From assembly GCA_035476815.1 (NCBI GenBank), contig DATILD010000032.1:1-64000 (forward strand): a stretch of 64,000 bases of DNA. The letters run 5' to 3'. Of the stretch, positions 41,016 to 49,222 are shown in pieces. The stretch comes from Methylibium sp035476815 (GTDB lineage: Bacteria; Pseudomonadota; Gammaproteobacteria; Burkholderiales; Burkholderiaceae_C). The notes beneath the pieces are model-generated. The model made no database searches. It saw nothing but the letters and a program-made list of their open reading frames with translations, and was not told where the DNA came from. Position numbers and translations under genes: made by a program. Within the stretch, counting starts at the first letter, position 1; every line of letters begins with the position of its first letter.

Positions 41016-41066
41016 CTATGGAGGAGGGTGGAGGAGACAAACGGCGGTCGGTCGTGCGTTCTGCAT
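41016..41066 (-). CDS. Leader ORF of ilvA encoding a 16-residue peptide ending in PPP
   Basis: ATG at 41066, preceded by a GGGTTGGGA-type ribosome site, opens the peptide MQNARPTAVCLLHPPP with stop TAG at 41018-41016. Eight bases later the attenuator stem starts. The peptide is not rich in Ile, Val or Leu codons, so classical attenuation by isoleucine supply is not obvious. Three prolines before the stop are a known kind of ribosome stall relieved by EF-P. A ribosome held there would cover the start of the terminator stem. Codons 9-12 contain GTCTCCT, complementary to AGGAGAC of the ilvA ribosome-binding site. The gene call is inferred from this arrangement. Confidence 0.5.
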   Translation of the reverse strand: MQNARPTAVCLLHPPP

Positions 41067-41083
41067 TCCCAACCCTTGCGGTT

Positions 41084-41113
41084 AGTGTAAACGAGGGGAG
41101 AGGGCGGCCGCAA
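41084..41113 (-). promoter_or_regulatory. Predicted promoter of the ilvA leader
   Basis: On the minus strand TTGCGG (41113-41108) is separated by 18 bases from TACACT (41089-41084). The -35 matches the consensus in 4 of 6 bases and the -10 in 4 of 6. The leader ORF ATG is 18 bases downstream of the -10. The promoter lies in the region shared with the plus-strand OsmC-family gene. Confidence 0.55.
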
Positions 41114-41201
41114 CACGAAGCCGCCGCCGCGTCTAGAGGGTCCACCCCAGTTTGCGGCAGGACGGCACAATCGCGTGGCGTTCAAACACTGGAGTTTGTC
41201 G

Positions 41202-41624
41202 ATGGAATGCACGGTGCGCTGGCAGCCCGAGGCCGGCATGGCCTTCCACGCCGAGACCGGCAGCGGCCATCTGCTGGCGATGGACGGCGCGCCCGATGGC
41301 GGCGGCCGCAACCTGGCGCCGCGGCCGATGGAGACGGTGCTCGCCGGCACCGGGGGCTGTGCCGCCTACGACGTGGTGCTGATCCTCAAGCGCGGCCGCC
41401 ACGATGTCCGCGGCTGCGAGGTGAAGCTCAGTGCCGAGCGCGCGGCCGCCGACCCGAAGGTGTTCACGCGCATCCACATGCAGTTCGTCGTGCGCGGGCG
41501 CGGGCTGGCGCTGCCGGTGGTCGAGCGGGCCGTGGCGTTGTCGCACGAGAAGTACTGCTCCGCCAGCGCGATGCTCGCCAAGACCGCCGAGATCACGACC
41601 GGCGTCGAGATCGTCGAAGACTGA
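41202..41624 (+). CDS. OsmC-family protein
   Basis: A 140-residue OsmC/YhfA-type protein. The two redox Cys are present in GTGGCAAYDVVLILK (about residue 56) and EKYCSASAMLAKTAEI (about residue 122). Members reduce organic hydroperoxides or have unknown roles; this short form resembles YhfA more than OsmC or Ohr. ATG 41202, preceded by GGAG, is chosen over the in-frame ATG at 41175. It is divergent from the ilvA leader and converges on the Coq7 gene with six bases between stops. Confidence 0.88.
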   Translation: MECTVRWQPEAGMAFHAETGSGHLLAMDGAPDGGGRNLAPRPMETVLAGTGGCAAYDVVLILKRGRHDVRGCEVKLSAERAAADPKVFTRIHMQFVVRGRGLALPVVERAVALSHEKYCSASAMLAKTAEITTGVEIVED

Positions 41625-41630
41625 GGAGTT

Positions 41631-42278
41631 TCAGATGTGGTGCGCGGTGGCCGTCATGAGCCGCGCCGCGGCCCGCATCAGCCAGCGCACCGGCGCCGGC
41701 ACCGGCGCCGCGCCGGCCTGCTCGGCCTCGAAGGCGTGGCGCGCCTCGTCCGCCGCCATCTGGGTGACCACCGCACGCGACTCGACGTCTGCCGCGGGCA
41801 GGCGCTCCAGGTGGCCCGCGAGGTGCTGCTCGACCTGACGCTCCGTCTCGACGACGAAACCGAGGCTCGCCGCATCACCTCGGCGCGCTGCCAGCAGGCC
41901 GATCACGAAGGACCCGGCGTACCACAGCGGGTTGAGGTGGCTGCGCCGGCCGCCGAGCGCGTCGAGGCGCGCTTCGGTCCATGCCAGGTGGTCCGTCTCG
42001 TCGCGCGAGGCCGCTTCGAAGTGCGCGCGCAAGCGGGCGTCGCGCGTCCCGAGCGCCTGGGCCTGGTAGAGCGCCTGGGCGCACACCTCGCCGACATGGT
42101 TGACGCGCATCAGGGCCGCCGCCTCGGTCCGGTCCAGCGGATCGAGGGGCGTCGTGCGCGCTTCCGACGGCGCCTGCGGCAGGGGCCGGCTCGCGACGTG
42201 GCGCCCGGCGAGCGTCCGCAAGGCACCGTCGAGGGCGCCGATCCAATGGTCTGCGGGCGAGAGGGTGCGCATGGACAT
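41631..42278 (-). CDS. coq7: Coq7-type diiron 3-demethoxyubiquinol hydroxylase
   Basis: A 215-residue ferritin-like hydroxylase of ubiquinone synthesis, used in place of UbiF by many betaproteobacteria. The diiron ligands are visible: Glu in NHVGEVCAQALYQAQAL, E-x-x-H in SRDETDHLAWTEARLDALG, Glu in FVVETERQVEQHL and E-x-x-H in QMAADEARHAFEAEQAG. A central hydrophobic helix (LWYAGSFVIGLLAARRG) is the membrane-binding surface. Start is ATG 42278; 42272 and 42305 are alternatives. It is convergent with the OsmC-family gene. Confidence 0.92.
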   Translation of the reverse strand: MSMRTLSPADHWIGALDGALRTLAGRHVASRPLPQAPSEARTTPLDPLDRTEAAALMRVNHVGEVCAQALYQAQALGTRDARLRAHFEAASRDETDHLAWTEARLDALGGRRSHLNPLWYAGSFVIGLLAARRGDAASLGFVVETERQVEQHLAGHLERLPAADVESRAVVTQMAADEARHAFEAEQAGAAPVPAPVRWLMRAAARLMTATAHHI

Positions 42279-42590
42279 CAGGGCTCTAGGGGCGGCGGCA
42301 AGCACAGTGTGCCGCAGCTGCGACCGTTGGGAGGGGGAGGGCAGCGCCGCACGGGCCGTTCGGACAAGCGGCCGTTGGTGTCGGGTTGATGAACACGCGA
42401 CGCTGCTCCAGATCGGGGCAACTCAGTTGTGATGAGGCAACAAGATGACCTGAAAAGTCGTTCGCAGACTGGCGGCATGGGCGATCGTCTGGTGGAATTC
42501 ACCAGCTTTCGGAATCGAGGTTGGTGACGCCTGCGTCCCGGGCTGTACGCCTCGCCGACCTTCGCAGTTCAACCCCTGGAGAAAATTGCA
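42279..42590. other. Intergenic region (312 bp) upstream of the porin gene
   Basis: This region between coq7 and the porin is AT-richer than its surroundings and has no supportable gene. It holds the 17-base palindrome CTGGTG-N5-CACCAG at 42489-42505, and a ribosome-binding GGAGA just before the porin ATG. No unambiguous -35/-10 pair was found. The length suggests a regulated promoter or a long leader. Confidence 0.5.
42489..42505. promoter_or_regulatory. Palindrome CTGGTG-N5-CACCAG upstream of the porin
   Basis: Perfect six-base arms around GAATT, 86 bases before the porin ATG. Form and place suit a dimeric regulator. The regulator is not identifiable from the window, and a leader hairpin is an alternative. 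Confidence 0.4.
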
Positions 42591-43631
42591 ATGAATAAGT
42601 CAGTGCTCGCTCTCGCCGTCCTGGGCGCTTTCGCTGGGGCTGCGGCCGCGCAGTCTTCGGTGACCCTGTACGGTCGCCTCGATACCACGATCAACTACTC
42701 CGAGCCGGGCACGGGCGACGGTACGTGGAAGATGAACGGCAGCGCGCCGATCGGCGGCTCGCGTTGGGGTCTGCGCGGCACCGAGGACCTGGGCGGCGGC
42801 CTGAAGGCCAACTTCGTGCTCGAGTCGGGCTTCAACTCCGACACGGGCGCGCCGGGCAACTCGTCAAAGCTGTTCGACCGCCTGGCCTGGGTCGGCCTGT
42901 CGTCGTCCATGGGTAGCATCAGCTTCGGCCGCCAGGACACGATGACCCGTACGCTCAACCTCGGCTACAGCGACATCAGCGGCGAGGGCGAACTGACCGT
43001 CGTCGACCCCATCACGGCAACTGGTGCCGCTGTGGCGAGCCGGCAGCTGTTCCAGAACTTCGGTTCGCGCGTCGACAACTCGGTCAAGTACATCTCGCCG
43101 AATTTCAGCGGCTTCCAGTTCCAGGCGCTGGTTGCGGCGGGTGAAGGCCCCGGCGCAGCGCGCCAGCAAGGTGTCCTGCTGGGCTACTCGGGCGGCCCGC
43201 TGAAGGCCGGCCTGTCCTACGAGATGTATGGCGACGGCCCCGGCTCCAGCAGCTTCAACGAGGTCTTCACCGTCGGCGGCAGCTTCAACTTCGGTCCGGC
43301 GACTTTGCTCGTCAGCTACCAGGACACGTCCGACCTCGGCACGCAGACGGGTGGCGAAACGATCATTGGTGGTGACAACGTCGATCACGAAGCGATCAAC
43401 GTCGGCGTGCTGGTGCCTTTCGGCAACTTCCAGTTCCGTGCCCAGTACACCCGCTCCGAGATCGACACGGTCATCGCCGAGCCGAAGCAGAGCAAGTACG
43501 GCGCCTCGCTGCGCTACTCGCTGTCAAAGCGCACCCAGCTCTACACCGTGGTCACCAAGCGCCAGGGCAGCCAGGACGAGCTGTTCGCGAAGGAGACCGA
43601 GGTCGCCGTCGGTATCGGCCACAACTTCTGA
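42591..43631 (+). CDS. Trimeric outer-membrane porin (Burkholderiales porin_4 type)
   Basis: A 346-residue beta-barrel porin. Signal peptide KSVLALAVLGAFAGAAAA is followed by the mature start QSSVTLYGRLDTTINYSEPG. Internal strands include GGSRWGLRGTEDLGGGLKAN, FDRLAWVGLSSSMGSISFGR and the anchor motif NSVKYISPNFSGFQFQALVA; the last residues EVAVGIGHNF end in Phe, the signal for outer-membrane assembly. It allows diffusion of small polar solutes. Codon use is less GC-extreme than neighbours, as expected for a highly expressed gene. A strong terminator follows 20 bases later. Confidence 0.94.
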   Translation: MNKSVLALAVLGAFAGAAAAQSSVTLYGRLDTTINYSEPGTGDGTWKMNGSAPIGGSRWGLRGTEDLGGGLKANFVLESGFNSDTGAPGNSSKLFDRLAWVGLSSSMGSISFGRQDTMTRTLNLGYSDISGEGELTVVDPITATGAAVASRQLFQNFGSRVDNSVKYISPNFSGFQFQALVAAGEGPGAARQQGVLLGYSGGPLKAGLSYEMYGDGPGSSSFNEVFTVGGSFNFGPATLLVSYQDTSDLGTQTGGETIIGGDNVDHEAINVGVLVPFGNFQFRAQYTRSEIDTVIAEPKQSKYGASLRYSLSKRTQLYTVVTKRQGSQDELFAKETEVAVGIGHNF

Positions 43632-43651
43632 TCTGCGCAAGCGATCGGTCG

Positions 43652-43675
43652 AGGCGCCCCGCGGGGCGCCTTTTT
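43652..43675 (+). terminator. Rho-independent terminator of the porin gene
   Basis: AGGCGCCCC and GGGGCGCCT form a nine-base stem around a two-base centre, followed directly by TTTTC. It lies 20 bases after the porin stop and 60 bases before the next gene. Confidence 0.85.
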
Positions 43676-43734
43676 CATGGGCCCGCGGGTGTGCGCCGAT
43701 GCCGCGGGCCCGGCTTGTTTGGGATCATGTGGCC

Positions 43735-45318
43735 ATGACGATCACCCGCTCCCTTGCCGTGCTGCTGCTGGCCGTCGCGGCCGCGGGACCCGGCGCGGCC
43801 GCCACGCTGCGCTGGTCCAGCGCCAGCGATCTGCCGACCTGGGACATCCACTCGCAGAACAACGCGCTGGGCAACGGCATCCACGCGATGGTCTACGAGG
43901 CGCTGTTCACCTACGACGAGCGCTTCGAGGTCGTGCCCGAGCTGGCCACCGGCGCGAAGGCGCTGTCGCCGACCCAGCTGCGCGTCAGCCTGCGCCGTGG
44001 CGTGCGCTTCCACGACGGGGCCGCCTTCACCGCGGACGACGCGGTGTTCTCGCTGCTGCGGGCGATGGACAAGGCATCGAACTTCGGCGTCTACACGCAG
44101 GGCATCCAGCGCGTCGTCAAGGTCGACGATGCGACGATCGACATCATCACGGGCGGGCCCAACCCGGTGCTGCTGCGCCAGCTCACCGAACTGCGGATGA
44201 TGAGCAGGGCCTGGGCGGAGAAACACCGGTCCACGACACCCAAGGACATCAAGACCGCCGACGAGAACTTCGCGCACCGCAATGCCAATGGCACCGGGCC
44301 GTACCGGCTCGAGGCCTGGCAGCCCGACGTGCGGCTGCGGCTGGTCGAGAACCCGGCCTGGTGGGGGCTGGCGGCCGGGCTGAAGAGGGGCAACGTCGGC
44401 GAGGTCGTCTACACGCCGATCAAGGCCGAGGCCACGCGCGTCGCCGCGCTGCTGTCGGGGGAGATCGACATGGTGCTCGACCCCTCGCCGTCCGACCTGC
44501 CGCGGCTGCGCGCGACGCCGCCGCTGAAGGTGCTCGACGGGGTCGAGAACCGCACGATCTTCTTCGGGCTGGACCTGTTCCGCGACGAGCTGCCGGGTTC
44601 GAACATCAAGGGGCGCAACCCGCTGAAGGATCTGAGGGTGCGGCAGGCGCTGTCGCAGGCCATCGATGCCGCCGCGATCCAGCGCAGCATCATGCGCGGC
44701 CTGAGCGCGCCGGCTGGCACGATCGTGCCGCCGCAGGTGGCCGGGTGGAGCAAGGCGCTCGACGAGCGCCAGCCCTACGACGTCGAGGCGGCCAAGCGGC
44801 TGATGGCCGAGGCCGGCTATGCCAGCGGCTTCGAGGTCGACTTTGCCTGCCCGAACAACCGCTACATCAACGACGAGGAGATCTGCCAGGCGGTCGCGGC
44901 GATGTGGGCGCGCATCGGCGTGAAGGCCCGGCTGCGCACGCTGCCACTGGTGACCTACTTCCCGATGCTGCAGCGCTACGAGGCCAGCATCTTCATGCTC
45001 GGCTGGGGTGTGCCGACCTTCGACGCGCTGTACTCGCTGCAGTCGCTGGTGCGCAGCGTCGGCGCGCAGGGCGACGGCATCTACAACGTCGGTCGCTACA
45101 GCAACCCGCAGGTCGATGCGCTGGTCGAGCGCATGAAGAAGGAGACCGACCCCCAGACGCGCGCGATGCTGATCGACCAGGCGCTGACACTGGTCAAGCG
45201 CGAGGTCTCGCACATCCCGCTGCACCACCAGGTCATTCCCTGGGCGATGAAGAAGACCGTCAGCATGCGCCACCGGGCCGACAACCGCATCGACATGCCG
45301 TCGGTGAAGGTCGACTGA
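43735..45318 (+). CDS. Peptide-type ABC transporter substrate-binding protein 1 (SBP family 5)
   Basis: A 527-residue periplasmic receptor with signal peptide ITRSLAVLLLAVAAAGPGAA and the family-5 fold: TLRWSSASDLPTWDIHSQNN, LRRGVRFHDGAAFTADDAVF, NANGTGPYRLEAWQPDVRLR, DLRVRQALSQAIDAAAI and the C-terminal IPLHHQVIPWAMKKTVSM. It is the first gene of an eight-kb dipeptide-type import operon and is a paralogue of the second receptor at 46322. The ligand, a peptide or another small compound, cannot be told. ATG 43735 is chosen for the signal peptide. Confidence 0.92.
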   Translation: MTITRSLAVLLLAVAAAGPGAAATLRWSSASDLPTWDIHSQNNALGNGIHAMVYEALFTYDERFEVVPELATGAKALSPTQLRVSLRRGVRFHDGAAFTADDAVFSLLRAMDKASNFGVYTQGIQRVVKVDDATIDIITGGPNPVLLRQLTELRMMSRAWAEKHRSTTPKDIKTADENFAHRNANGTGPYRLEAWQPDVRLRLVENPAWWGLAAGLKRGNVGEVVYTPIKAEATRVAALLSGEIDMVLDPSPSDLPRLRATPPLKVLDGVENRTIFFGLDLFRDELPGSNIKGRNPLKDLRVRQALSQAIDAAAIQRSIMRGLSAPAGTIVPPQVAGWSKALDERQPYDVEAAKRLMAEAGYASGFEVDFACPNNRYINDEEICQAVAAMWARIGVKARLRTLPLVTYFPMLQRYEASIFMLGWGVPTFDALYSLQSLVRSVGAQGDGIYNVGRYSNPQVDALVERMKKETDPQTRAMLIDQALTLVKREVSHIPLHHQVIPWAMKKTVSMRHRADNRIDMPSVKVD

Positions 45319-45325
45319 GCCGCCG

Positions 45326-46309
45326 ATGCTCGCCTTCATCCTGCGACGGCTGCTGCAGGCCGTGGCCGTCATGCTGGTGGTGGCCTTCATCGCCTTCATG
45401 CTGTTCCAGTACGTCGGCGATCCGGTCACCAACCTGCTCGGCCAGGACGCGACGCAGCAGCAGCGCGATCAGCTGCGAGCCGACCTCGGGCTCGACGCGG
45501 CCTTCCCGGTGCAGTTCGCGCGCTTCGTCGGCAACGCGGTGCGCGGCGAGTTCGGCCTGAGCCTGCGGCAGGGGCGCAAGGTGTCGACGCTGATCGCCGA
45601 GCGCCTGCCGGCCACGCTGGAGCTGTCGATCACCGCGGCGCTGCTGGCGCTCGTCGTCGGCGTGCCGATGGGCGTGGTCGCGGCGCTCAAGCGCGGCACC
45701 TGGCTGTCGCAGCTGCTGATGATGGTGTCGCTGCTCGGCGTGTCGCTGCCGACCTTCCTGATCGGCATCCTGCTGATCCTGGTGTTCGCGGTGTGGCTGA
45801 ACTGGTTCCCGAGCTTCGGCCGCGGCGAGGTGGTCGCGCTCGGCGCCTGGACCACCGGCTGGCTCAGCGCCGACGGCTGGAAGCACCTGGTGCTGCCGTC
45901 GGTGACGCTGGCGATCTTCCAGCTCACGCTGATCATGCGGCTGGTGCGCGCCGAGATGCTGGAGGTGCTGCGCACCGACTACATCAAGTTCGCGCGCGCC
46001 CGCGGCCTCTCCGACCGCACGGTGCACTTCGGCCACGCGCTGAAGAACACGCTGGTGCCGGTGATCACGATCACCGGGCTGCAGCTCGGCTCGCTGATCG
46101 CCTTCGCGATCATCACCGAGACGGTGTTCCAGTGGCCCGGCATGGGGCTGCTGTTCATCCAGGCGGTGAGCTTCGCCGACGTGCCGGTGATGGCGGCCTA
46201 CCTGTGCCTGATCGCGCTGATCTTCGTCGTCATCAACCTGGCGGTGGACCTGCTGTACTTCGCCGTCGACCCGCGGCTGCGCATCGAGCGCCCGGCGACG
46301 GCCCACTGA
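45326..46309 (+). CDS. dppB: Dipeptide-type ABC transporter permease DppB
   Basis: A 327-residue inner-membrane permease with six membrane segments (AVAVMLVVAFIAFMLFQYV near the start, LSITAALLALVVGVPMGVVA, MMVSLLGVSLPTFLIGILLI). The EAA loop reads EVLRTDYIKFARARGLSDRT, for docking to the ATPases, and the end is NLAVDLLYFAVDPRLRI. It starts seven bases after the SBP1 stop. It pairs with the DppC-type permease at 47881. Confidence 0.94.
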   Translation: MLAFILRRLLQAVAVMLVVAFIAFMLFQYVGDPVTNLLGQDATQQQRDQLRADLGLDAAFPVQFARFVGNAVRGEFGLSLRQGRKVSTLIAERLPATLELSITAALLALVVGVPMGVVAALKRGTWLSQLLMMVSLLGVSLPTFLIGILLILVFAVWLNWFPSFGRGEVVALGAWTTGWLSADGWKHLVLPSVTLAIFQLTLIMRLVRAEMLEVLRTDYIKFARARGLSDRTVHFGHALKNTLVPVITITGLQLGSLIAFAIITETVFQWPGMGLLFIQAVSFADVPVMAAYLCLIALIFVVINLAVDLLYFAVDPRLRIERPATAH

Positions 46310-46321
46310 AGAAGAGTGCCC

Positions 46322-47884
46322 ATGCTCAAGCGCCTGATCGCCGCCCTGCTGCTCGGCGCCGCATTCTCCGGCCAGGCCCTCACGCTGCGCATCGCCAATC
46401 AGGGCGACGCGCAGTCGATGGACCCGCATTCGCTCAACGAGTCGCTGCAGCTGAGCTTCACCAACAACGTCTACGAGCCGCTGGTCGAGCGCGACAAGAC
46501 GCTGCAGCCGGTGCCCGGCCTCGCGCTGCGCTGGCGCCAGACCGCGCCCACCGTCTGGCGCTTCGACCTGCGCCGCGACGTCCGCTTCCACGACGGGCGG
46601 CCGTTCAGCGCCGACGACGTGGTGTTCTCGCTCCGGCGCGCGGCCGGCGAGGGCTCGGACATGAAGAGCTACACCGCCTCGTTCAAGGCGGTGCGCAAGA
46701 TCGACGCGCACACGGTCGAGATCGAGACGCTGGCGCCGTTCCCCATCCTGCCCAATGTGCTGACCTCGGTCTACATGATGAGCCGCGACTGGTGCATCGA
46801 GAACCGGGCCGAGATGCCGGTCGACCGCCGTAAGGGCATCGAGAACACCGCCTCGTTCAAGGCCAACGGCACCGGGCCGTTCCGCCTCAAGGAGCGCCAG
46901 CCGTCGACGCGCACCGTGCTCGTGCGCCACGCCGGCTACTGGGACCGTGTCGAGAGCAACGTGGACGAGGTCGTGTTCACGCCGATCGGCAACGACGCCA
47001 CGCGGGTGGCGGCCCTGCTGTCCGGCCAGGTCGACATCATGGAGCCGACGCCGCTGCAGGACATCGAGCGCATCAAGGCCAGCCCCGGCCTGCGCGTGCT
47101 GCAGGGGCCGGAGCTGCGCACGATCTTCCTCGGCATGGACCAGCAGCGCGACGAACTGCTGTACTCGAACGTCAAGGGCAGGAACCCCTTCCAGGATCGC
47201 CGCGTGCGCCAGGCCTTCTACCAGGCGATCGACATCGAGGCGATCCGCAGCCGCGTGATGCGTGGCGCCGCGACGCCGACCGGCCTGATGATCGCGCCCG
47301 GCATCCGCGGTTTCGTGCCGGAGCTGAACCGGCGCCTGCCCCATGACGTGGACGCGGCACGCCGGCTGCTGGCCGAGGCCGGCTATCCGAACGGGTTCGA
47401 GGTCGGCATGAACTGCCCGAACGACCGCTACGTCAACGACGGCGCGATCTGCCAGGCGGTGGCCGCGAGCCTGGCGCGCATCGGCGTCAAGGTCGGGCTG
47501 CAGGCCGAGACCAAGGCCACCTATTTCCCCAAGATCCTCAAGCGCGACACCAGCTTCTACCTGCTGGGCTGGACGCCGGGGACCTACGATGCCCACAACG
47601 TGCTGAATGCGATCCTGGCCACGCCCAACGACAAGGGCCAGGGCCAGTACAACCTCGGCAGCTACAGCAACCCGCGCATCGACGAGCTGACCGTGGCGAT
47701 CCAGTCCGAGACCGACGATGCCAAGCGCAACGCGCTGATCCGCGAGGCCTTCGAGCGGCACCAGGACGACATCGGCCACATCCCGCTGCATCAGCAGGCG
47801 TTGGCCTGGGCGATGAAGCAGTCCATCCAGCTGGTGCAGTTGCCGGACAACTACATGCCCTACAAGTGGATCGTCGTGAAGTGA
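46322..47884 (+). CDS. Peptide-type ABC transporter substrate-binding protein 2 (SBP family 5)
   Basis: A 520-residue periplasmic receptor with a short signal peptide (LKRLIAALLLGAAFSGQA) and the same fold as SBP1. Matching blocks are RVRQAFYQAIDIEAIRSRVM and RVRQALSQAIDAAAIQRSIM, and both have the Cys-containing NCPNDRYVNDGAICQAVAA/ACPNNRYINDEEICQAVAA segment. It lies between the two permease genes, an unusual place. ATG 46322 is used; GTG 46316 is an alternative. Two receptors for one permease pair suggest a widened ligand range. Confidence 0.92.
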   Translation: MLKRLIAALLLGAAFSGQALTLRIANQGDAQSMDPHSLNESLQLSFTNNVYEPLVERDKTLQPVPGLALRWRQTAPTVWRFDLRRDVRFHDGRPFSADDVVFSLRRAAGEGSDMKSYTASFKAVRKIDAHTVEIETLAPFPILPNVLTSVYMMSRDWCIENRAEMPVDRRKGIENTASFKANGTGPFRLKERQPSTRTVLVRHAGYWDRVESNVDEVVFTPIGNDATRVAALLSGQVDIMEPTPLQDIERIKASPGLRVLQGPELRTIFLGMDQQRDELLYSNVKGRNPFQDRRVRQAFYQAIDIEAIRSRVMRGAATPTGLMIAPGIRGFVPELNRRLPHDVDAARRLLAEAGYPNGFEVGMNCPNDRYVNDGAICQAVAASLARIGVKVGLQAETKATYFPKILKRDTSFYLLGWTPGTYDAHNVLNAILATPNDKGQGQYNLGSYSNPRIDELTVAIQSETDDAKRNALIREAFERHQDDIGHIPLHQQALAWAMKQSIQLVQLPDNYMPYKWIVVK

Positions 47885-48795
47885 GCGCCGGCGCCTGGTC
47901 GCGCCTGCGCGACAGCGACGTCTGGCACAGCTTCCGCGGCTCGCCGGTGGCGATCGCCGCGGCGGCGATCGCCTTCGCCTGCCTGTTCTGCGCGCTGTTC
48001 GCCGAGGTCGTCGCGCCGCACGACCCCTTCGACCTGGCGACGCTGGAGCTGGCGGACTCGCGTCTGCCGCCGGCCTGGGTCGACGAGGGGCGGGCCAAGT
48101 ACCCGCTCGGCACCGACGACCAGGGCCGCGACATCCTGTCGGCCGTGATCTACGGCGCGCGCATCTCGCTGGCGGTGGGCGTCGCCTCGGTGCTGCTGTC
48201 GGTGGCGATCGGCGTGACGCTCGGGCTGGTGTCGGGCTTCGTCGGCGGTCGCGCCGATGCCTTCATCATGCGCATCTGCGACGTGATGCTGTCTTTTCCG
48301 TCGATCCTGATCGCGCTGCTGATCGACGGCGTGGGCCGCGCGCTGTTCCCCGACGCCCACGAGACGCTGGCCTTCGGCGTGCTCATCCTCGCGATCGCAC
48401 TGCCCGGCTGGGTCCAGTACGCCCGCACGGTGCGCGGCTCGACGCTGGTGGAGCGGCAGAAGGAGTACGTGCAGGCCGCCCGCGTGATCGGCGTGAGCCC
48501 GGCGCGCATCATGCGCCGCCACGTGTTGCCCAACGTGCTGGGGCCGGTGCTGGTGCTGGCGACGATCCAGGTGGCGACCGCCATCATCACCGAGGCGACG
48601 CTCAGCTTCCTGGGCGTCGGCGTGCCGCCGACCTCGCCGTCGCTGGGCACGCTGATCCGCGTCGGCAATGACTTTCTCTTCAGTGGGGAATGGTGGATCA
48701 CCATCTTTCCCGGTGCCATGCTAGTGTTGATCGCGCTGAGCGTGAACCTGCTCGGCGACTGGTTGCGCGACGCGCTGAACCCGCGCCTGCGCTGA
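47881..48795 (+). CDS. dppC: Dipeptide-type ABC transporter permease DppC
   Basis: A 304-residue permease with the DppC N-terminal domain (SDVWHSFRGSPVAIAAAAI, then FALFAEVVAPHDPFD-like), TDDQGRDILSAVIYGARISL and the EAA loop ERQKEYVQAARVIGVSPARI. It has six membrane segments and ends SVNLLGDWLRDALNPRLR. The start is taken as GTG 47881, whose TGA overlap with the SBP2 stop (GTGA) indicates coupling; GTG 47866 is an alternative. Confidence 0.93.
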   Translation: MSAGAWSRLRDSDVWHSFRGSPVAIAAAAIAFACLFCALFAEVVAPHDPFDLATLELADSRLPPAWVDEGRAKYPLGTDDQGRDILSAVIYGARISLAVGVASVLLSVAIGVTLGLVSGFVGGRADAFIMRICDVMLSFPSILIALLIDGVGRALFPDAHETLAFGVLILAIALPGWVQYARTVRGSTLVERQKEYVQAARVIGVSPARIMRRHVLPNVLGPVLVLATIQVATAIITEATLSFLGVGVPPTSPSLGTLIRVGNDFLFSGEWWITIFPGAMLVLIALSVNLLGDWLRDALNPRLR

Positions 48796-48819
48796 GTCCT
48801 CTAGACCAAGGAGATCGAC

Positions 48820-49212
48820 ATGAACGCAGGCCTTCGCGGCGGCACCGCCGCTCTCGCAGCCGCGCTGCTCGCGGCCGGCTGCGCCACCGCTCCCGGGACC
48901 GCCGAGCTGGTCGGCTACCGCTATTACCGCACGCCGATCGATACCTACCCGGTGACCGTCACGGCGGTCGACGGCAAGGGTACGCCGCTGCACGGCCGCT
49001 TGTTCGTCGAGCCGGGCCGCCGCGAGCTGGTCGTGCAGGGACCGCCGACGCTCGGCAGCCGCTACGAAGAAGCCCGTTTCACGCTCGACGCCAAGCCCTG
49101 CACGCGCTACTACCTGGTGGCCGTCAAGCCGAGCCCGCTGCTGTCGTCGTTCAGGGTGCAGGTCGACTACGAGGAGCCGCTGGCGATCTGCACGCCGACG
49201 GCCGCCGGCTGA
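48820..49212 (+). CDS. Small lipoprotein of unknown function within the dpp operon
   Basis: A 130-residue protein with a lipobox LLAAGC at residues 17-22 (signal GLRGGTAALAAALLAAGC), so it should be lipid-modified. The residue after Cys is Ala, compatible with sorting to the outer membrane. The mature part is beta-rich (YPVTVTAVDGKGTPLHGRLF, RFTLDAKPCTRYYLVAVKPS, FRVQVDYEEPLAICTPTAAG) with two further Cys. It lies between dppC and dppD, 10 bases before the latter, so it is co-transcribed with the importer. Its function there is unknown. Confidence 0.8.
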   Translation: MNAGLRGGTAALAAALLAAGCATAPGTAELVGYRYYRTPIDTYPVTVTAVDGKGTPLHGRLFVEPGRRELVVQGPPTLGSRYEEARFTLDAKPCTRYYLVAVKPSPLLSSFRVQVDYEEPLAICTPTAAG

Positions 49213-49222
49213 CGCATCGCCG

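Noticed and set aside
41018..41659. 213-codon plus-strand frame across the ilvA leader and osmC region
   Set aside because: It is out of frame with the OsmC-family gene, which has both active-site Cys, and its start lies in the leader on the other strand.
45260..47791. Long minus-strand frame opposite dppB and the second SBP
   Set aside because: His/Arg/Gln-rich shadow without motifs; the plus strand has two well-supported genes.
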